From the NCBI GenBank assembly GCA_020161365.1, contig JAIUNU010000004.1:62001-126000 (forward strand): 64,000 bases of DNA. The letters run 5' to 3'. The notes below the pieces were generated by a model. That model did no database searches and was not told the DNA's origin. It saw only the letters and a list, made by a program, of their open reading frames with translations. The translations under genes were made by a program, and so were the position numbers. This DNA is from Pseudomonadota bacterium. GTDB lineage: Bacteria > Pseudomonadota > Alphaproteobacteria > Caulobacterales > Caulobacteraceae. Below are positions 9,132 through 18,782 of this stretch, in pieces; positions within the stretch are counted from its first letter, which is position 1, and each line of letters begins with the position of its first letter.

Positions 9132-11843
9132 ATGTCCCAGGCGTCGATGATTCCTGCGCCCGCCCCCGTTGCGGCCTCGTCCTTTGGCGAGGCCGAGGCC
9201 GCGCGCTGGTTCTTCGACAACGCCGGCGGGCTGCTCACCGTCGTGTCCGCTGACGGCCGTTTCATCAACGTCAACGACGCCTGGACCGTCGTGACGGGAT
9301 GGTCGCCGGCCGAGCTCGTCGGCGCCCCGACCATCAAGTTTGTCCACCCCGACAGCCAGCCCGAACTGATCGACACCGGCCGGCGCCTGCGGGAAACCGG
9401 CGCAGCGGTCAACGAACTCAAGGTCCGGTGCAAGGACGGCCGGTGGGTCTGGCTGCAGGGGCGCTCTCGCCGGGGTCCGAACGGAGAAATGGTCGGGGTG
9501 ATGCATGACATCACCACCGAGGTGGAAGCCCGGGCGGAACTGGAAGCCGCGCGGCGCACCCAGGCCTTGCTGGCCGAGGAGGCCGGAATCGGGGTGTGGA
9601 GCTACGAGCCCGAGACTGGCCGTATCGAATGGGCGCCGGACGCCCTGGCGCTTCTAGGTATCGCGCCGGAGAGCATCGCCACCGCCGAGCTGTTCCTGGC
9701 GCGACTGCCCGAGAACCAGCGCGAGGATGTTCGGGCGGCCTTCGCGCGGGCGGTGACGACCGGCGAGGGCGGATCGCTGGAGTATCGTCTGCGCGGCGAC
9801 AACGGCGGCTGGTTCACCTTGCGCGCGACCTATCGCGCCGAGCCCCGACCGGGAAAACTGTTCGCCCTGAAAGGGATTTCTCAGAACATCACCGAGGTCG
9901 CGCGCAGCCGGGACAAGGCCATCTGGAGCGAGCGACGCGCCCGCCGCCTGGTGGAAGATGCGCCGTTCGCCGTGGCGGTCTATGACCTCGACATGCAGTT
10001 GCGGATGGTCAGCCCGCGCTTTCTGGAGATTTTCCGGTCCACCGAGGACCAGGTCATCGGCAAGACCCTGACCGAGCTGACCGAAGGCGCGCGCCCCCGG
10101 TTCGTGGCCCGGGTCACCCGAGCCCTTTCCGGCGAGATCGTCACCCGGCGCGAGGACCGCCTTTACGACGCCGACGGCGTGGAGCGTGTCTTCCGCTGGG
10201 AAGCGCGACCCTGGCGCGACGTGGCCGGCGAGATCGTCGGCGTCATCACCTATATGGACGACATCACGGCGCTGACCACCGCGCGACGCGAAGCAAGGAG
10301 CAACGCGCGACGCCTGAAGGTGGCGTTGGGCGCGGCGCGCGCCGGCGTCTACGAAATCGACCACGAAAGCCGCACCTTCTGGGGTTCGCCGGAGTTCCAT
10401 CGCATGATGGGGCGAAAGATCGAGTACGACGACGTCAAGGCCGCCGTCTGGCCGATGATTCATCCGGACGATCGCGAGCAGCTCTACAAGCCTGTCGTCA
10501 CGCGGCCGGGCGCGGGCCGCCGGGAGCCAAAGCAGCACGACGTCCGGCTGCTGTCTCCTGACGGAGAGGCGCACTGGGTTCGGGTGTTCCATGAGGTCCG
10601 GCGCGACGCGCAAGGTCGCGCGCGCAAAGCGGTGGGACTGATCCTCGACATCGACGAAAAGAAGAAGGCCGAGTTGGCCCTGATCGCCGCCAAGCGCGCC
10701 GCTCAGGCCGCCAACGAGGCCAAGGCGCAGTTCCTGGCCAATATGAGCCACGAGATCCGCACGCCGATGAACGGCGTCCTGGGCGTGCTGCACGTGCTCA
10801 AGCGCGAGCTTCCGCCGGGTGACAACGCGGACCTGCTCACCGAGGCCTTGGGCGCGGGTCAGATGCTGTCGACCCTGCTCGACGACGTCATCGACATTTC
10901 GCGGATCGAGGCTGGCCGGCTGGAGCTGAGCCGAGAGCCGGTCGATCCGTGCGAGCTGGCCCGGGGCGTGGTTCGCCTGCTCAGCGGCCAGGCCGCGCAC
11001 AAGGGCCTGGAGTTGATCCTGGACCTGCCAGAGGATCTGGGTTGGATCGAGACCGATCCCACGCGCGTCCGGCAGGCCCTCTTCAACCTCGTCGGCAATG
11101 CGGTGAAATTCACCCTGAAGGGCTCGGTCACGATCCGCGGGCGTCGTAAGGCGACACATGATGGACCGCGCCTGGTTTTCGACGTCATCGACACCGGCGT
11201 GGGCGTGCCGCTGGACGCGCAGGACCGGCTTTTCGAACGTTTCAAGCAGGCGGACGCCAGCACGACGCGGCGTTTCGGGGGTTCGGGCCTGGGCCTGTCA
11301 ATCACGCGCGAACTGGCGCGCATGCTAGGGGGTGAGGTGTCGTTCCAGTCGATCCCCGGCGCCGGATCGACCTTCTCGCTGAGCATCGCGGCCCCCATCG
11401 TGGCGGCGCCGCTGATCCGGCAGTCGGAACCATCGGATCTTCTCGAAGGCGTCCGGGTGCTGGTGGTGGAGGACAACTCCACCAATCAGATCGTCGCACG
11501 CCGGCTGCTTGAGCAACTGGGCGCCTGCGTCAGCGTGGCGGACGACGGCGCCTCTGGCGTCGCGGCGGCGTCCGCCGGCGCCTTCGATCTCATTCTGATG
11601 GATGTGCAAATGCCGGGCATGGATGGCCTGGAAGCCGCCCGGCGTATTCGCGCCCTCCCCGGCGGAGCCGCCCACGCGCCGATCATCGCGCTGACCGCCA
11701 ACGTCATGGCGCACCAGCGCGCAGCCTACCTCGGTGCGGGCATGAACGGGGTCGTGGCCAAACCAATCTCACCCACCGCGCTGGTCACCGAGATCCAGCG
11801 GCTGTCGCAAGTGGCGTCGACACGACAAAACGCCGTCGCCTAA
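9132..11843 (+). CDS. Hybrid sensor histidine kinase with four PAS domains and a receiver
   Basis: This 903-residue signalling protein has no obvious membrane span, so it should be cytoplasmic. Four successive PAS/PAC sensor modules occupy roughly residues 25-135, 145-260, 275-385 and 395-510. The HisKA segment carries the phospho-accepting His at about 540 in NMSHEIRTPMNGVLG. The ATPase domain follows with the N box (LFNLVGNAVKFT), DTGVGVP, FERFKQAD and GGSGLGLSI. A C-terminal receiver has its phosphorylatable Asp at about 824 (LILMDVQMPGMDG). No response regulator or phosphotransferase gene is adjacent, so the output is unknown. It starts after GGAGATCGG. Confidence 0.95.
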   Translation: MSQASMIPAPAPVAASSFGEAEAARWFFDNAGGLLTVVSADGRFINVNDAWTVVTGWSPAELVGAPTIKFVHPDSQPELIDTGRRLRETGAAVNELKVRCKDGRWVWLQGRSRRGPNGEMVGVMHDITTEVEARAELEAARRTQALLAEEAGIGVWSYEPETGRIEWAPDALALLGIAPESIATAELFLARLPENQREDVRAAFARAVTTGEGGSLEYRLRGDNGGWFTLRATYRAEPRPGKLFALKGISQNITEVARSRDKAIWSERRARRLVEDAPFAVAVYDLDMQLRMVSPRFLEIFRSTEDQVIGKTLTELTEGARPRFVARVTRALSGEIVTRREDRLYDADGVERVFRWEARPWRDVAGEIVGVITYMDDITALTTARREARSNARRLKVALGAARAGVYEIDHESRTFWGSPEFHRMMGRKIEYDDVKAAVWPMIHPDDREQLYKPVVTRPGAGRREPKQHDVRLLSPDGEAHWVRVFHEVRRDAQGRARKAVGLILDIDEKKKAELALIAAKRAAQAANEAKAQFLANMSHEIRTPMNGVLGVLHVLKRELPPGDNADLLTEALGAGQMLSTLLDDVIDISRIEAGRLELSREPVDPCELARGVVRLLSGQAAHKGLELILDLPEDLGWIETDPTRVRQALFNLVGNAVKFTLKGSVTIRGRRKATHDGPRLVFDVIDTGVGVPLDAQDRLFERFKQADASTTRRFGGSGLGLSITRELARMLGGEVSFQSIPGAGSTFSLSIAAPIVAAPLIRQSEPSDLLEGVRVLVVEDNSTNQIVARRLLEQLGACVSVADDGASGVAAASAGAFDLILMDVQMPGMDGLEAARRIRALPGGAAHAPIIALTANVMAHQRAAYLGAGMNGVVAKPISPTALVTEIQRLSQVASTRQNAVA

Positions 11844-11899
11844 CCCCGTTCCCCCAAACCCTGAACCACGCTAAGCAGGGCTAAAACAGGGGGATACCG

Positions 11900-13552
11900 A
11901 TGGCTGGCGAAAGTCAGGAACGCGCGTCGATGCGCACGGTGGTCGCGGCCTCGTCGGCTGGTACGGCCTTCGAGTGGTACGACTTCTTCATCTTTGGCAG
12001 CCTGACACAGGTCATTTCGAAGACCTTCTTTGCGGGCTTGAACGAGACGGCGGGCTATATCGCCGCTCTCGCGCTCTTCGGCGTGGGCTTCGCCTTCCGG
12101 CCTCTGGGCGCCCTGGTGTTCGGCAAGATCGGCGACCAGGCCGGCCGTAAGGGCGCGTTCCTGGCCACGGTGCTGATGATGGGCGGCGCCACTTTCGCAA
12201 TCGCCTTCCTGCCAACTTACCAGCAAGCGGGAATCATCGCCCCGATCCTGCTGATCCTCATGCGCTGCCTGCAGGGCTTCGCCTTGGGCGGCGAATATGG
12301 CGGCGCGGCCATTTACGTGGCTGAACACTCGCCCGCCGACAAGCGCGGCTGGTCGACCTCGTGGGTGCAGACCTCGGCCGCCTTCGGTCTGTTCGGCGCA
12401 CTTCTGGTCATCCTCGCCACCCGCTGGGTGCTGGGCAAGTATGTCGGCCCCGACGCCTTCGACGCCTGGGGCTGGCGGATTCCCTTCGCGGTTTCGATCG
12501 GCCTCCTGGGCATCTCGGTCTGGATGCGCCTGAAGCTGACCGAAAGCCCGGCCTTCGCCGCGATGAAGGAAGAGGGCCAGGCCTCCAAGGCGCCCTACGC
12601 CGAAGCCTTCGGCCAGTGGAGCAACCTGAAGCTGGTGATCCTGGCGTTCCTGTCGATGATGTGCGCTCAGGGTGCGGTCTGGTACACGAGCTTCTTCTAC
12701 GTCCAGACCTTCATGGAGAAGTTCCTGAAGGTCGATCCGGTGACCATCAACGAACTGATGATGACCGCCACCGCGATCAGCGCCGTCTTCTATGTCGTCT
12801 TCGGCTGGCTGTCGGACAAGATCGGCCGCAAGCCGGTGATGCTGGGCGGCATGACCCTGGCGCTGCTGTTCTACTTCCCCGGCTTTCACCTTCTGGAGAA
12901 GGCGGCGAACCCGGCCCTGGCCGAAGCCAGCGCCAAGTCGCCCGTCGTGGTCGTTGCCGATCCCAAGGACTGTTCCCTGCAGTTCGACCCCGTCGGCAAG
13001 ACCGCGTTCGTGACCTCGTGCGACATCGTCAAGAGCACCCTGGCCAATGCGGGCGTTTCCTACGCCAACGAAGCCGCGCCAGCCGGCGCAGTCGCCGCCG
13101 TGCGGATCGGCAGCGCTGAAATCACCTCAAAGAGCGCAACGGGCCTTGGCAAGGCCGAGGTCAAGGCGGTGAAGACCGAGGTGGAGACGCGGATCAAGGC
13201 CGCTCTGGTCGAGGCCGGCTATCCCGCCAAGGCCGACCCGAGCCGCATGAACATCCCGATGATCCTGGCCGTGCTGTTCGTGTTCGTCATCGCAGCCACC
13301 GCGCTGTTCGGGCCGCTGGCGGCGTGCCTGGTGGAGCTGTTCCCGACCCGCGTGCGCTACACGGCCCTCTCCTTGCCCTACCATATCGGCACGGGCTGGG
13401 TCGGCGGCTTCGTGCCGTTCTTCGCCTTCGCGATCGTGGCGGCCGTCGGCAACATCTATGCCGGCCTCTGGTACCCTGTGGCCTTCACCCTGCTCAGCGT
13501 GCTGACCACCCTGTTCCTGCTGCCCGAAACCAAGGGCCGGCCGCTCAACTGA
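11900..13552 (+). CDS. MFS transporter, metabolite:H+ symporter (MHS) type, with large central insertion
   Basis: A 12-helix major facilitator predicted to sit in the inner membrane. The N-terminus SSAGTAFEWYDFFIFG and the loop motifs (GKIGDQAGRKGAF, and SDKIGRKPVMLGG in the second half) are those of the ProP/ShiA/KgtP-type MHS family. At 550 residues it is about 110 longer than usual. The extra length is a hydrophilic segment at roughly residues 335-450, between helices of the C-terminal half (DPKDCSLQFDPVGKTAF to YPAKADPS). After it the membrane core resumes with AACLVELFPTRVRYTALSLPYHIG. The substrate cannot be assigned. Confidence 0.88.
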   Translation: MAGESQERASMRTVVAASSAGTAFEWYDFFIFGSLTQVISKTFFAGLNETAGYIAALALFGVGFAFRPLGALVFGKIGDQAGRKGAFLATVLMMGGATFAIAFLPTYQQAGIIAPILLILMRCLQGFALGGEYGGAAIYVAEHSPADKRGWSTSWVQTSAAFGLFGALLVILATRWVLGKYVGPDAFDAWGWRIPFAVSIGLLGISVWMRLKLTESPAFAAMKEEGQASKAPYAEAFGQWSNLKLVILAFLSMMCAQGAVWYTSFFYVQTFMEKFLKVDPVTINELMMTATAISAVFYVVFGWLSDKIGRKPVMLGGMTLALLFYFPGFHLLEKAANPALAEASAKSPVVVVADPKDCSLQFDPVGKTAFVTSCDIVKSTLANAGVSYANEAAPAGAVAAVRIGSAEITSKSATGLGKAEVKAVKTEVETRIKAALVEAGYPAKADPSRMNIPMILAVLFVFVIAATALFGPLAACLVELFPTRVRYTALSLPYHIGTGWVGGFVPFFAFAIVAAVGNIYAGLWYPVAFTLLSVLTTLFLLPETKGRPLN

Positions 13553-13560
13553 TCCGAGGG

Positions 13561-14451
13561 TCAGGTCGCGATGGGGAGAACCTCCACCGCGACCTCGGCC
13601 TGGGCCAGCGCATGGATCAGCGCCGGGTCCACCGGATGCGTGATCAGCCGGATGATCTGGCGGCCTTCGCGGGCCAGCTGGATCAGATGGTCGGCGTCAG
13701 CCCGCTCGGGATCCAAACGCTCGACATCGCGCCGCGCCATCTTGACGATCTCCGGCTCGGCGTCGGCGTCGAGCACCAGCACATCGGCCGTGCCCAGAGC
13801 CCTCACCGCGCGGAGGGTCAACAGGTCGGCAGGCCCCTTGCCCGCGATGAACCTCACGACACCCTTGCGCGCGCCGCCCTTGGCCAGGGCTTCTCGGAAC
13901 AATTGCCCGGCCCGGTCCATGTCTCCCGCGCGAGCAGCGGCGGCGGCCTCGCCCATCACTGCATCGCGCAGGAACGCCCGACGCTCGTGCAGCGTCGGCA
14001 GGGTCTTGCGGACTTCGCTCTGGAACTTGGCGAGCAGCGCCGCCACGCGCCCCGTGCCCTCGGGCACCTGGGCCTCGATGTCATTGCGCAGCATGGTGGC
14101 CAGGACCGGCGCGCCGCCGCCCGTGCCCACGGCCGCCACCACCTCGCCGCGATCGATCACCGCAGGCGTGTTGAAATCGCAGAGCTCGGGCCGGTCGACC
14201 ACATTGACCAGCACCCGAGCGGCCCGCGCCGCGCTGGCGGCGGCCTGCACGAACACCTCGTCGGGACTGGCGATGAAGGCGAGCGCCGCCCCGCTGTAGG
14301 ACCCAGGCAGATAGGCGGCGTGACCGTCCAGACGGATCAGGGTCGCCGGCGATCCGTCGAACAGGCGCGCCTTGGCGTCGGCGGCGTCGCCGGAACCGGC
14401 GATGACAACCTTGCGGCCGGACAAGGGGAAGAAGGCAGGAAACGAATCCAA
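13561..14451 (-). CDS. cysG: Siroheme synthase-like precorrin-2 dehydrogenase, methyltransferase half truncated
   Basis: Residues 1 to about 205 match the CysG/Met8 NAD-dependent dehydrogenase and ferrochelatase module: FFPLSGRKVVIAGSGDAADAKARLF binding fold, VVDRPELCDFNTPAVIDRG and GTGGGAPVLATMLRNDIE. From about 212 the start of the uroporphyrinogen-III methyltransferase domain is recognisable (GKGPADLLTLRAVRALGTADVLVLDA). The protein stops at 296 residues, although full CysG is about 457. The missing part is the C-terminal two-thirds of the SAM-binding domain. The stop sits nine bases from the convergent MFS gene, so no remnant lies downstream. Dehydrogenase activity is plausible; methyltransferase activity is not. 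Confidence 0.85.
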   Translation of the reverse strand: MDSFPAFFPLSGRKVVIAGSGDAADAKARLFDGSPATLIRLDGHAAYLPGSYSGAALAFIASPDEVFVQAAASAARAARVLVNVVDRPELCDFNTPAVIDRGEVVAAVGTGGGAPVLATMLRNDIEAQVPEGTGRVAALLAKFQSEVRKTLPTLHERRAFLRDAVMGEAAAAARAGDMDRAGQLFREALAKGGARKGVVRFIAGKGPADLLTLRAVRALGTADVLVLDADAEPEIVKMARRDVERLDPERADADHLIQLAREGRQIIRLITHPVDPALIHALAQAEVAVEVLPIAT

Positions 14452-14468
14452 CAGAAAACCTCGAAAGC

Positions 14469-14783
14469 TTATTGCGACCGGCAGTCTTCGTAGGGGCCGC
14501 CCGGGAAACCCTTGAGCATGGCGTCCGCGCCCTTGCTCCAGATCTCGGCCTGGCCGGCGGCATAACGCGCTCCGGAACCGGACCTCGCCAGCTTGAGGGT
14601 CTTGGTGGAGCCTCCCGCCGTGACGACGACACGCTTGCCATGAAGAGCGTACGCGGCCGTGAAGCGCTTGCCCGATTTGCAGCTATAGCGGATGGGCGCG
14701 TCGGTTGAATCCATCGGCGCGACGGTGGCGCACCCCGCGAGGGTGGCGGATGCAACGGCCAGAACAATGGCGACACGGCGCAT
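14469..14783 (-). CDS. MliC-like lipoprotein (membrane-bound lysozyme inhibitor domain)
   Basis: A 104-residue predicted lipoprotein. The signal peptide MRRVAIVLAVASATLAGC ends in a lipobox, with Cys18 as the lipidated residue. The mature part resembles the MliC/PliC fold: IRYSCKSGKRFTAAY, a hydrophobic beta strand (KRVVVTAGG), then SGSGARYAAGQAEIWSKGADAML. The last segment carries the SGxxY signature, which in characterised members blocks the active site of C-type lysozyme. A final Cys could form a disulfide. The frame extends upstream without a better start. The role as lysozyme inhibitor is inferred from the family. Confidence 0.75.
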   Translation of the reverse strand: MRRVAIVLAVASATLAGCATVAPMDSTDAPIRYSCKSGKRFTAAYALHGKRVVVTAGGSTKTLKLARSGSGARYAAGQAEIWSKGADAMLKGFPGGPYEDCRSQ

Positions 14784-14984
14784 GGCGCGAACTCCTTCAG
14801 GCCTTGGAGCATAGCGGGTTTCGCGGCAGGCGCCCCGCCATCCCGCACTGGAGGCCAACGATTTTAGGCGTCCTGGAATGGACCCGGACCTCGGTTGAAA
14901 ATCTCTCTGGCCAAGCCATGTGTGAACAGTGTTAGGTTTATTTGGGGCGCTTTGCGCCCGTCTTTCGTTGGGAGGCGAAGACGC

Positions 14985-15515
14985 ATGGCCTTGACGCTCG
15001 ACATCAACGGCAAGCCGGTATCCGTACAGGCAGGGCCAGAAACGCCGCTGCTGTGGGTTCTGCGCGACGAACTGGGCATGACCGGAACCAAGTTCGGCTG
15101 CGGCATGGCCCAGTGCGGCGCCTGCACGGTGCATATGGACGGGCAGGCGATCCGGTCCTGCGTGACGCCGATCGAGGCCGTCGGGGCGGCGAAGATCACC
15201 ACGATCGAGGGTCTGGGCGGCCAGCATCCCGTCCAGCAGGCCTGGGTGCGTCATGACGTGCCCCAATGCGGCTACTGCCAGTCCGGCCAGATCATGTCGG
15301 CCTGCGCCTTACTGGCCCAGAAGCCCAAGCCCAGCGACCAGGACATCGACGACGCCATGGCGGGCAACATCTGTCGCTGCGGCGCCTATCAACGCATCCG
15401 CGCCGCCATCAAGGACGCCGCCGACTTCGGCCCGCCCACGGGCGAAGCGCATGCCGATATCGATGAAGCCATCGTCGCCGCCTCGGGCGCGACGCACCGG
15501 GGAGCCGGCCGATGA
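14985..15515 (+). CDS. iorA: Isoquinoline 1-oxidoreductase-type small subunit, [2Fe-2S] protein
   Basis: This is the electron-transfer subunit of a two-subunit xanthine-oxidase-family molybdenum hydroxylase. The plant-type ferredoxin cluster is [16 protein letters not shown] plus the Cys of AIRSC. The second, helical cluster domain shows [11 protein letters not shown] and [12 protein letters not shown]. Length is 176 residues, slightly longer than usual because of an acidic C-terminal tail. The ATG at 14985 has GGGAGGCG upstream; the longer upstream frame lacks similarity. Its stop overlaps the iorB start (ATGA), which suggests translational coupling. The true substrate could be an aldehyde or N-heterocycle. 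Confidence 0.92.
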   Translation: MALTLDINGKPVSVQAGPETPLLWVLRDELGMTGTKFGCGMAQCGACTVHMDGQAIRSCVTPIEAVGAAKITTIEGLGGQHPVQQAWVRHDVPQCGYCQSGQIMSACALLAQKPKPSDQDIDDAMAGNICRCGAYQRIRAAIKDAADFGPPTGEAHADIDEAIVAASGATHRGAGR

Positions 15516-17704
15516 ACGCCCCTGTGGATCCCAAGGGCCTTAAAGCCGCCCTCCCCAGCCGTCGCGACGTGGTTGTCGCCTCCACCCTGGCGGGCGGCGC
15601 GCTGCTGGTCGGCTGCTCTCCCGCCGACCTGATGAGCGCCGGCTCGAAGGTCGAGGTCGGCGCCTTTGGTCCCTTCATCAAGATCGCGCCTGACGGCGCG
15701 GTGACGGTGATCTCCAAGCACATCGAATTTGGCCAGGGTAATCACGCCGGTCTGGCGGCCATCGTCGCCGAAGAGCTGGACGCCGACTGGAGCAAGGTGA
15801 AGGTCGAGCAGGCGCCCGCCAACGCCAAGCTCTACGCCAACGGGACGATGGGCGCCCAGCTGACGGGCGGATCCTCGGCGATCTCAAATTCGTGGGACCA
15901 GCTTCGCAAAGCCGGCGCAGGCGCTCGCGCGATGTTTGTCCAGGCCGCCGCCAACCGATGGAATGTTCCGATCGGCGAAATCACGGTGAAGGACAGCGTC
16001 CTGACCCATACCTCGGGCAAGACCGCCACCTTTGGCGAACTGCTGAACGACGCCGCCAAGGTCAATCCGCCGGCCGATCCGAAGCCCAAGGACCCCAAGG
16101 CGTTCACCCTGATCGGCTCCGATCGCGTTCGCCGCAAGGATTCGCAGGCCAAGAGCGACGGTACGGCGCGTTACACCCAGGACGTCCGCCTGCCGGACAT
16201 GCTGACGGCCGTCGTCGCTCACGCGCCCCGGTTCGGCGGCAAGGTGAAGAGCTTCGACGCGGCCGAGGCCAAGAAGGTCGCAGGCGTCGTCGACGTCTTC
16301 GAGATCCCGACCGGGATCGCCGTCGTCGCCCAGAACACCTACGCCGCCCGCATGGGTCGTGAAGCGCTGAAGGTCGAGTGGGACGAGGAAAAGGCCGAGA
16401 AGCGCGGCAGCGCGGCGATCCTCCAGGGTTATCGCGACGTGCTGTCGGGCAAGGACGCCTCGGTAAAGTGGGAGCCCTTCGACCAGCGTGGCGACGCCGC
16501 CGGCCTGGAATCGGCCAAGGGCGCCGACGTCGTCGAGTTGAACTACGAGTTCCCCTATCTGGCTCATGCGACCATGGAGCCGATGAACTGCGTGGCCGCC
16601 GTCGACGGCAACAAGGTCAAGCTGACCTTCGGCTCTCAGGGCCAGACTCTCGATCAGTTGAACGTCGCCAAGGTGGTCGGCTGCCTGCCGGGTTCGGTGG
16701 AGATCGAAACCCTGTTCGCCGGCGGCTCGTTCGGTCGCCGCGCCACCTTCCAGTCGGACTACGCCGTCGAGTGCGTTCATATCGCCAAGAAGGTGGGAAA
16801 GGGCCGGCCGGTGAAGCTGGTCTGGACGCGCGAGGACGATATGCGGTCGGGCTATTTCCGGCCCATCGTCGTGCACGCGCTGAAGGTGAAGCTCGACAAG
16901 GACGGCCTGCCGGCGGCCTGGCGCCATCGCATCGTCACCCAGTCGATCATGAAGGGCGCGCCCATGCCGATGGGCAAGGGGCCCGACTCCACGGCGTTCG
17001 AGGGCATCAATGACTCGCCTTATCTGAAGGCGACGCCCGTGGTCGACGCCCAGGTGGCCTTCCCCGACATCGGCGTTCCGGTTCTGTGGTGGCGTTCGGT
17101 GGGAGCGACCCATACCGCCTTCGTGATGGAGCACACCATCGACCAGTTGGCCGCCAAGGCCGGCAAGGATCCGGTCGAGTACCGTCGGGCGCTCTACACC
17201 AAGGCCGGGGCCGACCGTCACCTCGCCGCCCTGAACTTGGCGGTGGAGAAGGCCGGTCCCAAGGCGGCGGCGGGGTGGACACGCGGCGTCGCCGTTCACG
17301 AGAGCTTCGGCTCTGTCGTGGCGCAGGTCGCCGAGGTCAAGCTTGAGAACGGCGCGCCGCGCGTCGGCCGCGTGGTGACGGCGATCGACTGCGGCGTGGC
17401 GATCTCCCCCGACCAGATCGCGGCCCAGATGGAAGGCGGTACATGCTACGGCCTGTCGGCGGCGCTGTTCGGCGAGGTGACCCTGACTGACGGACAGGTC
17501 GATCAGACCAACTTCGACAGCTACCGTGTCCTTCGGATCAATGAGGCGCCGTTGGTGGAGACCAACATCGTTCCGTCTGGAAATCCGCCAAGCGGTGTCG
17601 GCGAGCCCGGCACTCCCGTGATCGCACCGGCGGTGGCTAACGCCTTGTTCGCCCTCAACAAGACCGCAACGTCGCGTCTCCCGTTCGTCCGCTCGCAGGC
17701 TTAA
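15512..17704 (+). CDS. iorB: Isoquinoline 1-oxidoreductase-type large subunit, molybdopterin-binding
   Basis: Catalytic Mo subunit that partners IorA. The N-terminus ([21 protein letters not shown]) looks like a twin-arginine-type or lipoprotein-like leader, so periplasmic export as a folded complex is likely. The molybdopterin-binding fold is seen in [52 protein letters not shown] and the late [18 protein letters not shown], which includes the family Glu. The 730 residues are standard. The nearby mocA and moa genes could supply the cofactor. The physiological substrate is not deducible. Confidence 0.92.
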   Translation: MNAPVDPKGLKAALPSRRDVVVASTLAGGALLVGCSPADLMSAGSKVEVGAFGPFIKIAPDGAVTVISKHIEFGQGNHAGLAAIVAEELDADWSKVKVEQAPANAKLYANGTMGAQLTGGSSAISNSWDQLRKAGAGARAMFVQAAANRWNVPIGEITVKDSVLTHTSGKTATFGELLNDAAKVNPPADPKPKDPKAFTLIGSDRVRRKDSQAKSDGTARYTQDVRLPDMLTAVVAHAPRFGGKVKSFDAAEAKKVAGVVDVFEIPTGIAVVAQNTYAARMGREALKVEWDEEKAEKRGSAAILQGYRDVLSGKDASVKWEPFDQRGDAAGLESAKGADVVELNYEFPYLAHATMEPMNCVAAVDGNKVKLTFGSQGQTLDQLNVAKVVGCLPGSVEIETLFAGGSFGRRATFQSDYAVECVHIAKKVGKGRPVKLVWTREDDMRSGYFRPIVVHALKVKLDKDGLPAAWRHRIVTQSIMKGAPMPMGKGPDSTAFEGINDSPYLKATPVVDAQVAFPDIGVPVLWWRSVGATHTAFVMEHTIDQLAAKAGKDPVEYRRALYTKAGADRHLAALNLAVEKAGPKAAAGWTRGVAVHESFGSVVAQVAEVKLENGAPRVGRVVTAIDCGVAISPDQIAAQMEGGTCYGLSAALFGEVTLTDGQVDQTNFDSYRVLRINEAPLVETNIVPSGNPPSGVGEPGTPVIAPAVANALFALNKTATSRLPFVRSQA

Positions 17705-17747
17705 GCAACCAGCGTTCGCCAAATACACGCTGGACGGGAACCGAAAG

Positions 17748-17770
17748 CCCATTCATCTTTATGGAATGGG
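17748..17770 (+). terminator. Weak hairpin after iorB
   Basis: CCCATTC (17748-17754) and GAATGGG (17764-17770) can form a 7-bp stem shortly after the iorB stop, without a following T-run. It is a possible transcript end, weakly supported. Confidence 0.3.
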
Positions 17771-17881
17771 TAAGCGTAACAGTATCGGTTTCCAGTCCTG
17801 GGCCCCGCCTGACCCCCGACGTTTTTGGCGGAAGCGGGGGCGTTTGGGCGTCGGCCCCGCGCGCCCGGCGAGCCCGGCGCC

Positions 17882-18106
17882 ATGACGTCGCGCTGCGAGT
17901 CCGATTGCGAAGCCTTCGCGGACGAGGAGGATATCGCCGCGTTCAACCGCGCGCTTGCAGCGGTGAGCGAAGACTATCGGCGCGTACTTTGGGTGTTGAT
18001 TCCCAGGCTGGCGGCGCTGGAAGAACGTGGCGACGCCGCCGAGGCTCTGCGGCTGATCGCCGAAATCGAGGCGATCGTCGTCTCACGGGAGCCGTCGGCG
18101 CAGTAA
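17882..18106 (+). CDS. Small hypothetical protein, acidic
   Basis: No family recognised. The 74-residue product from the ATG at 17882 (MTSRCESDCEAFADEEDIAAFN) is Ala/Glu-rich and predicted helical. Its hydrophobic spacing is regular (YRRVLWVLIPRLAALEERG, EALRLIAEIEAIVV), compatible with a short coiled coil or helical pair. There is no signal peptide or membrane span. A TTG at 17825 could extend it by 19 residues. No clear ribosome-binding site precedes the ATG, so expression is uncertain. It lies between iorB and the convergent mocA. Confidence 0.5.
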   Translation: MTSRCESDCEAFADEEDIAAFNRALAAVSEDYRRVLWVLIPRLAALEERGDAAEALRLIAEIEAIVVSREPSAQ

Positions 18107-18131
18107 CCGTTTTCGGCGGCGTGCTTCGCTC

Positions 18132-18752
18132 TCAAGGACGTTGAAGCGCGCACAGGTCTTCAGGCCGGTCGACATCAAGGCAGACGCCAGGATCGTCGAC
18201 GGCGACCTGGACAAGGCGAGCCCCCGCGCTCGCGATCAGGCTTCGCGCGCCCTCGTCACCCGACAAGGCGCGGAGCGCGGGTAGCCAGGCGGCGCCAAAC
18301 AGGACCGGATGACCCCGCCGTCCAAGATGAACCGGCGCGACGATATCCTCGGACCGACGAAGAGCGGCGGCCAGTCGCTCGGGCGTGCGGGGGTCGATAC
18401 GGGGCATGTCGCCCAGGAAGACGAACACGCCACGGGCGTCGTCCGGTGTCGCGCGGGCCGCCTGGGCGAGCGACACCCCCATGCCCGCGATCACATCTTC
18501 CACCGCGACGATGACGAGACGGTCAGTCTCGGCCAGACGCCTCGCAACCACGTCCACGGCGTCGCGGATCTTTGGGTCAGGCCCTACCGCCACGAACACC
18601 CGGCGGACGGGCGCCCGAAACGCCGTGGTCAGGGCGCCGGCGACCAGCGGCCGCCCATCCAGCACGGCGGTCAGCTTCCCGCCGCCAAACCGCTGGCCTC
18701 GTCCGGCGGCCAGGACGATCGCATCCCATGGGCCCGTATCCCTTTGCGTCAT
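18132..18752 (-). CDS. mocA: Molybdenum cofactor cytidylyltransferase-like NTP transferase (MocA/MobA family)
   Basis: The 206-residue protein has the nucleotidyltransferase opening [17 protein letters not shown] and the metal-binding [21 protein letters not shown] and [10 protein letters not shown] complete the pattern of MocA-type enzymes. MocA adds CMP to molybdopterin to give the dinucleotide cofactor used by xanthine-oxidase-family hydroxylases. The presence of iorAB 400 bases away favours cytidylyl (MocA) over guanylyl (MobA) transfer. It is divergent from moaA with only 30 bases between the starts. A purine nucleotide or CoxI-linked role cannot be excluded. Confidence 0.82.
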   Translation of the reverse strand: MTQRDTGPWDAIVLAAGRGQRFGGGKLTAVLDGRPLVAGALTTAFRAPVRRVFVAVGPDPKIRDAVDVVARRLAETDRLVIVAVEDVIAGMGVSLAQAARATPDDARGVFVFLGDMPRIDPRTPERLAAALRRSEDIVAPVHLGRRGHPVLFGAAWLPALRALSGDEGARSLIASAGARLVQVAVDDPGVCLDVDRPEDLCALQRP

Positions 18753-18782
18753 CGATCGCAGCGCCTATTCTTAATCACAGAC

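Noticed and set aside
14785..15266. Extension of the MliC-like gene to a 265-residue protein
   Set aside because: The extra N-terminal part lies opposite iorA, shows no similarity, and would bury the signal peptide and lipobox.
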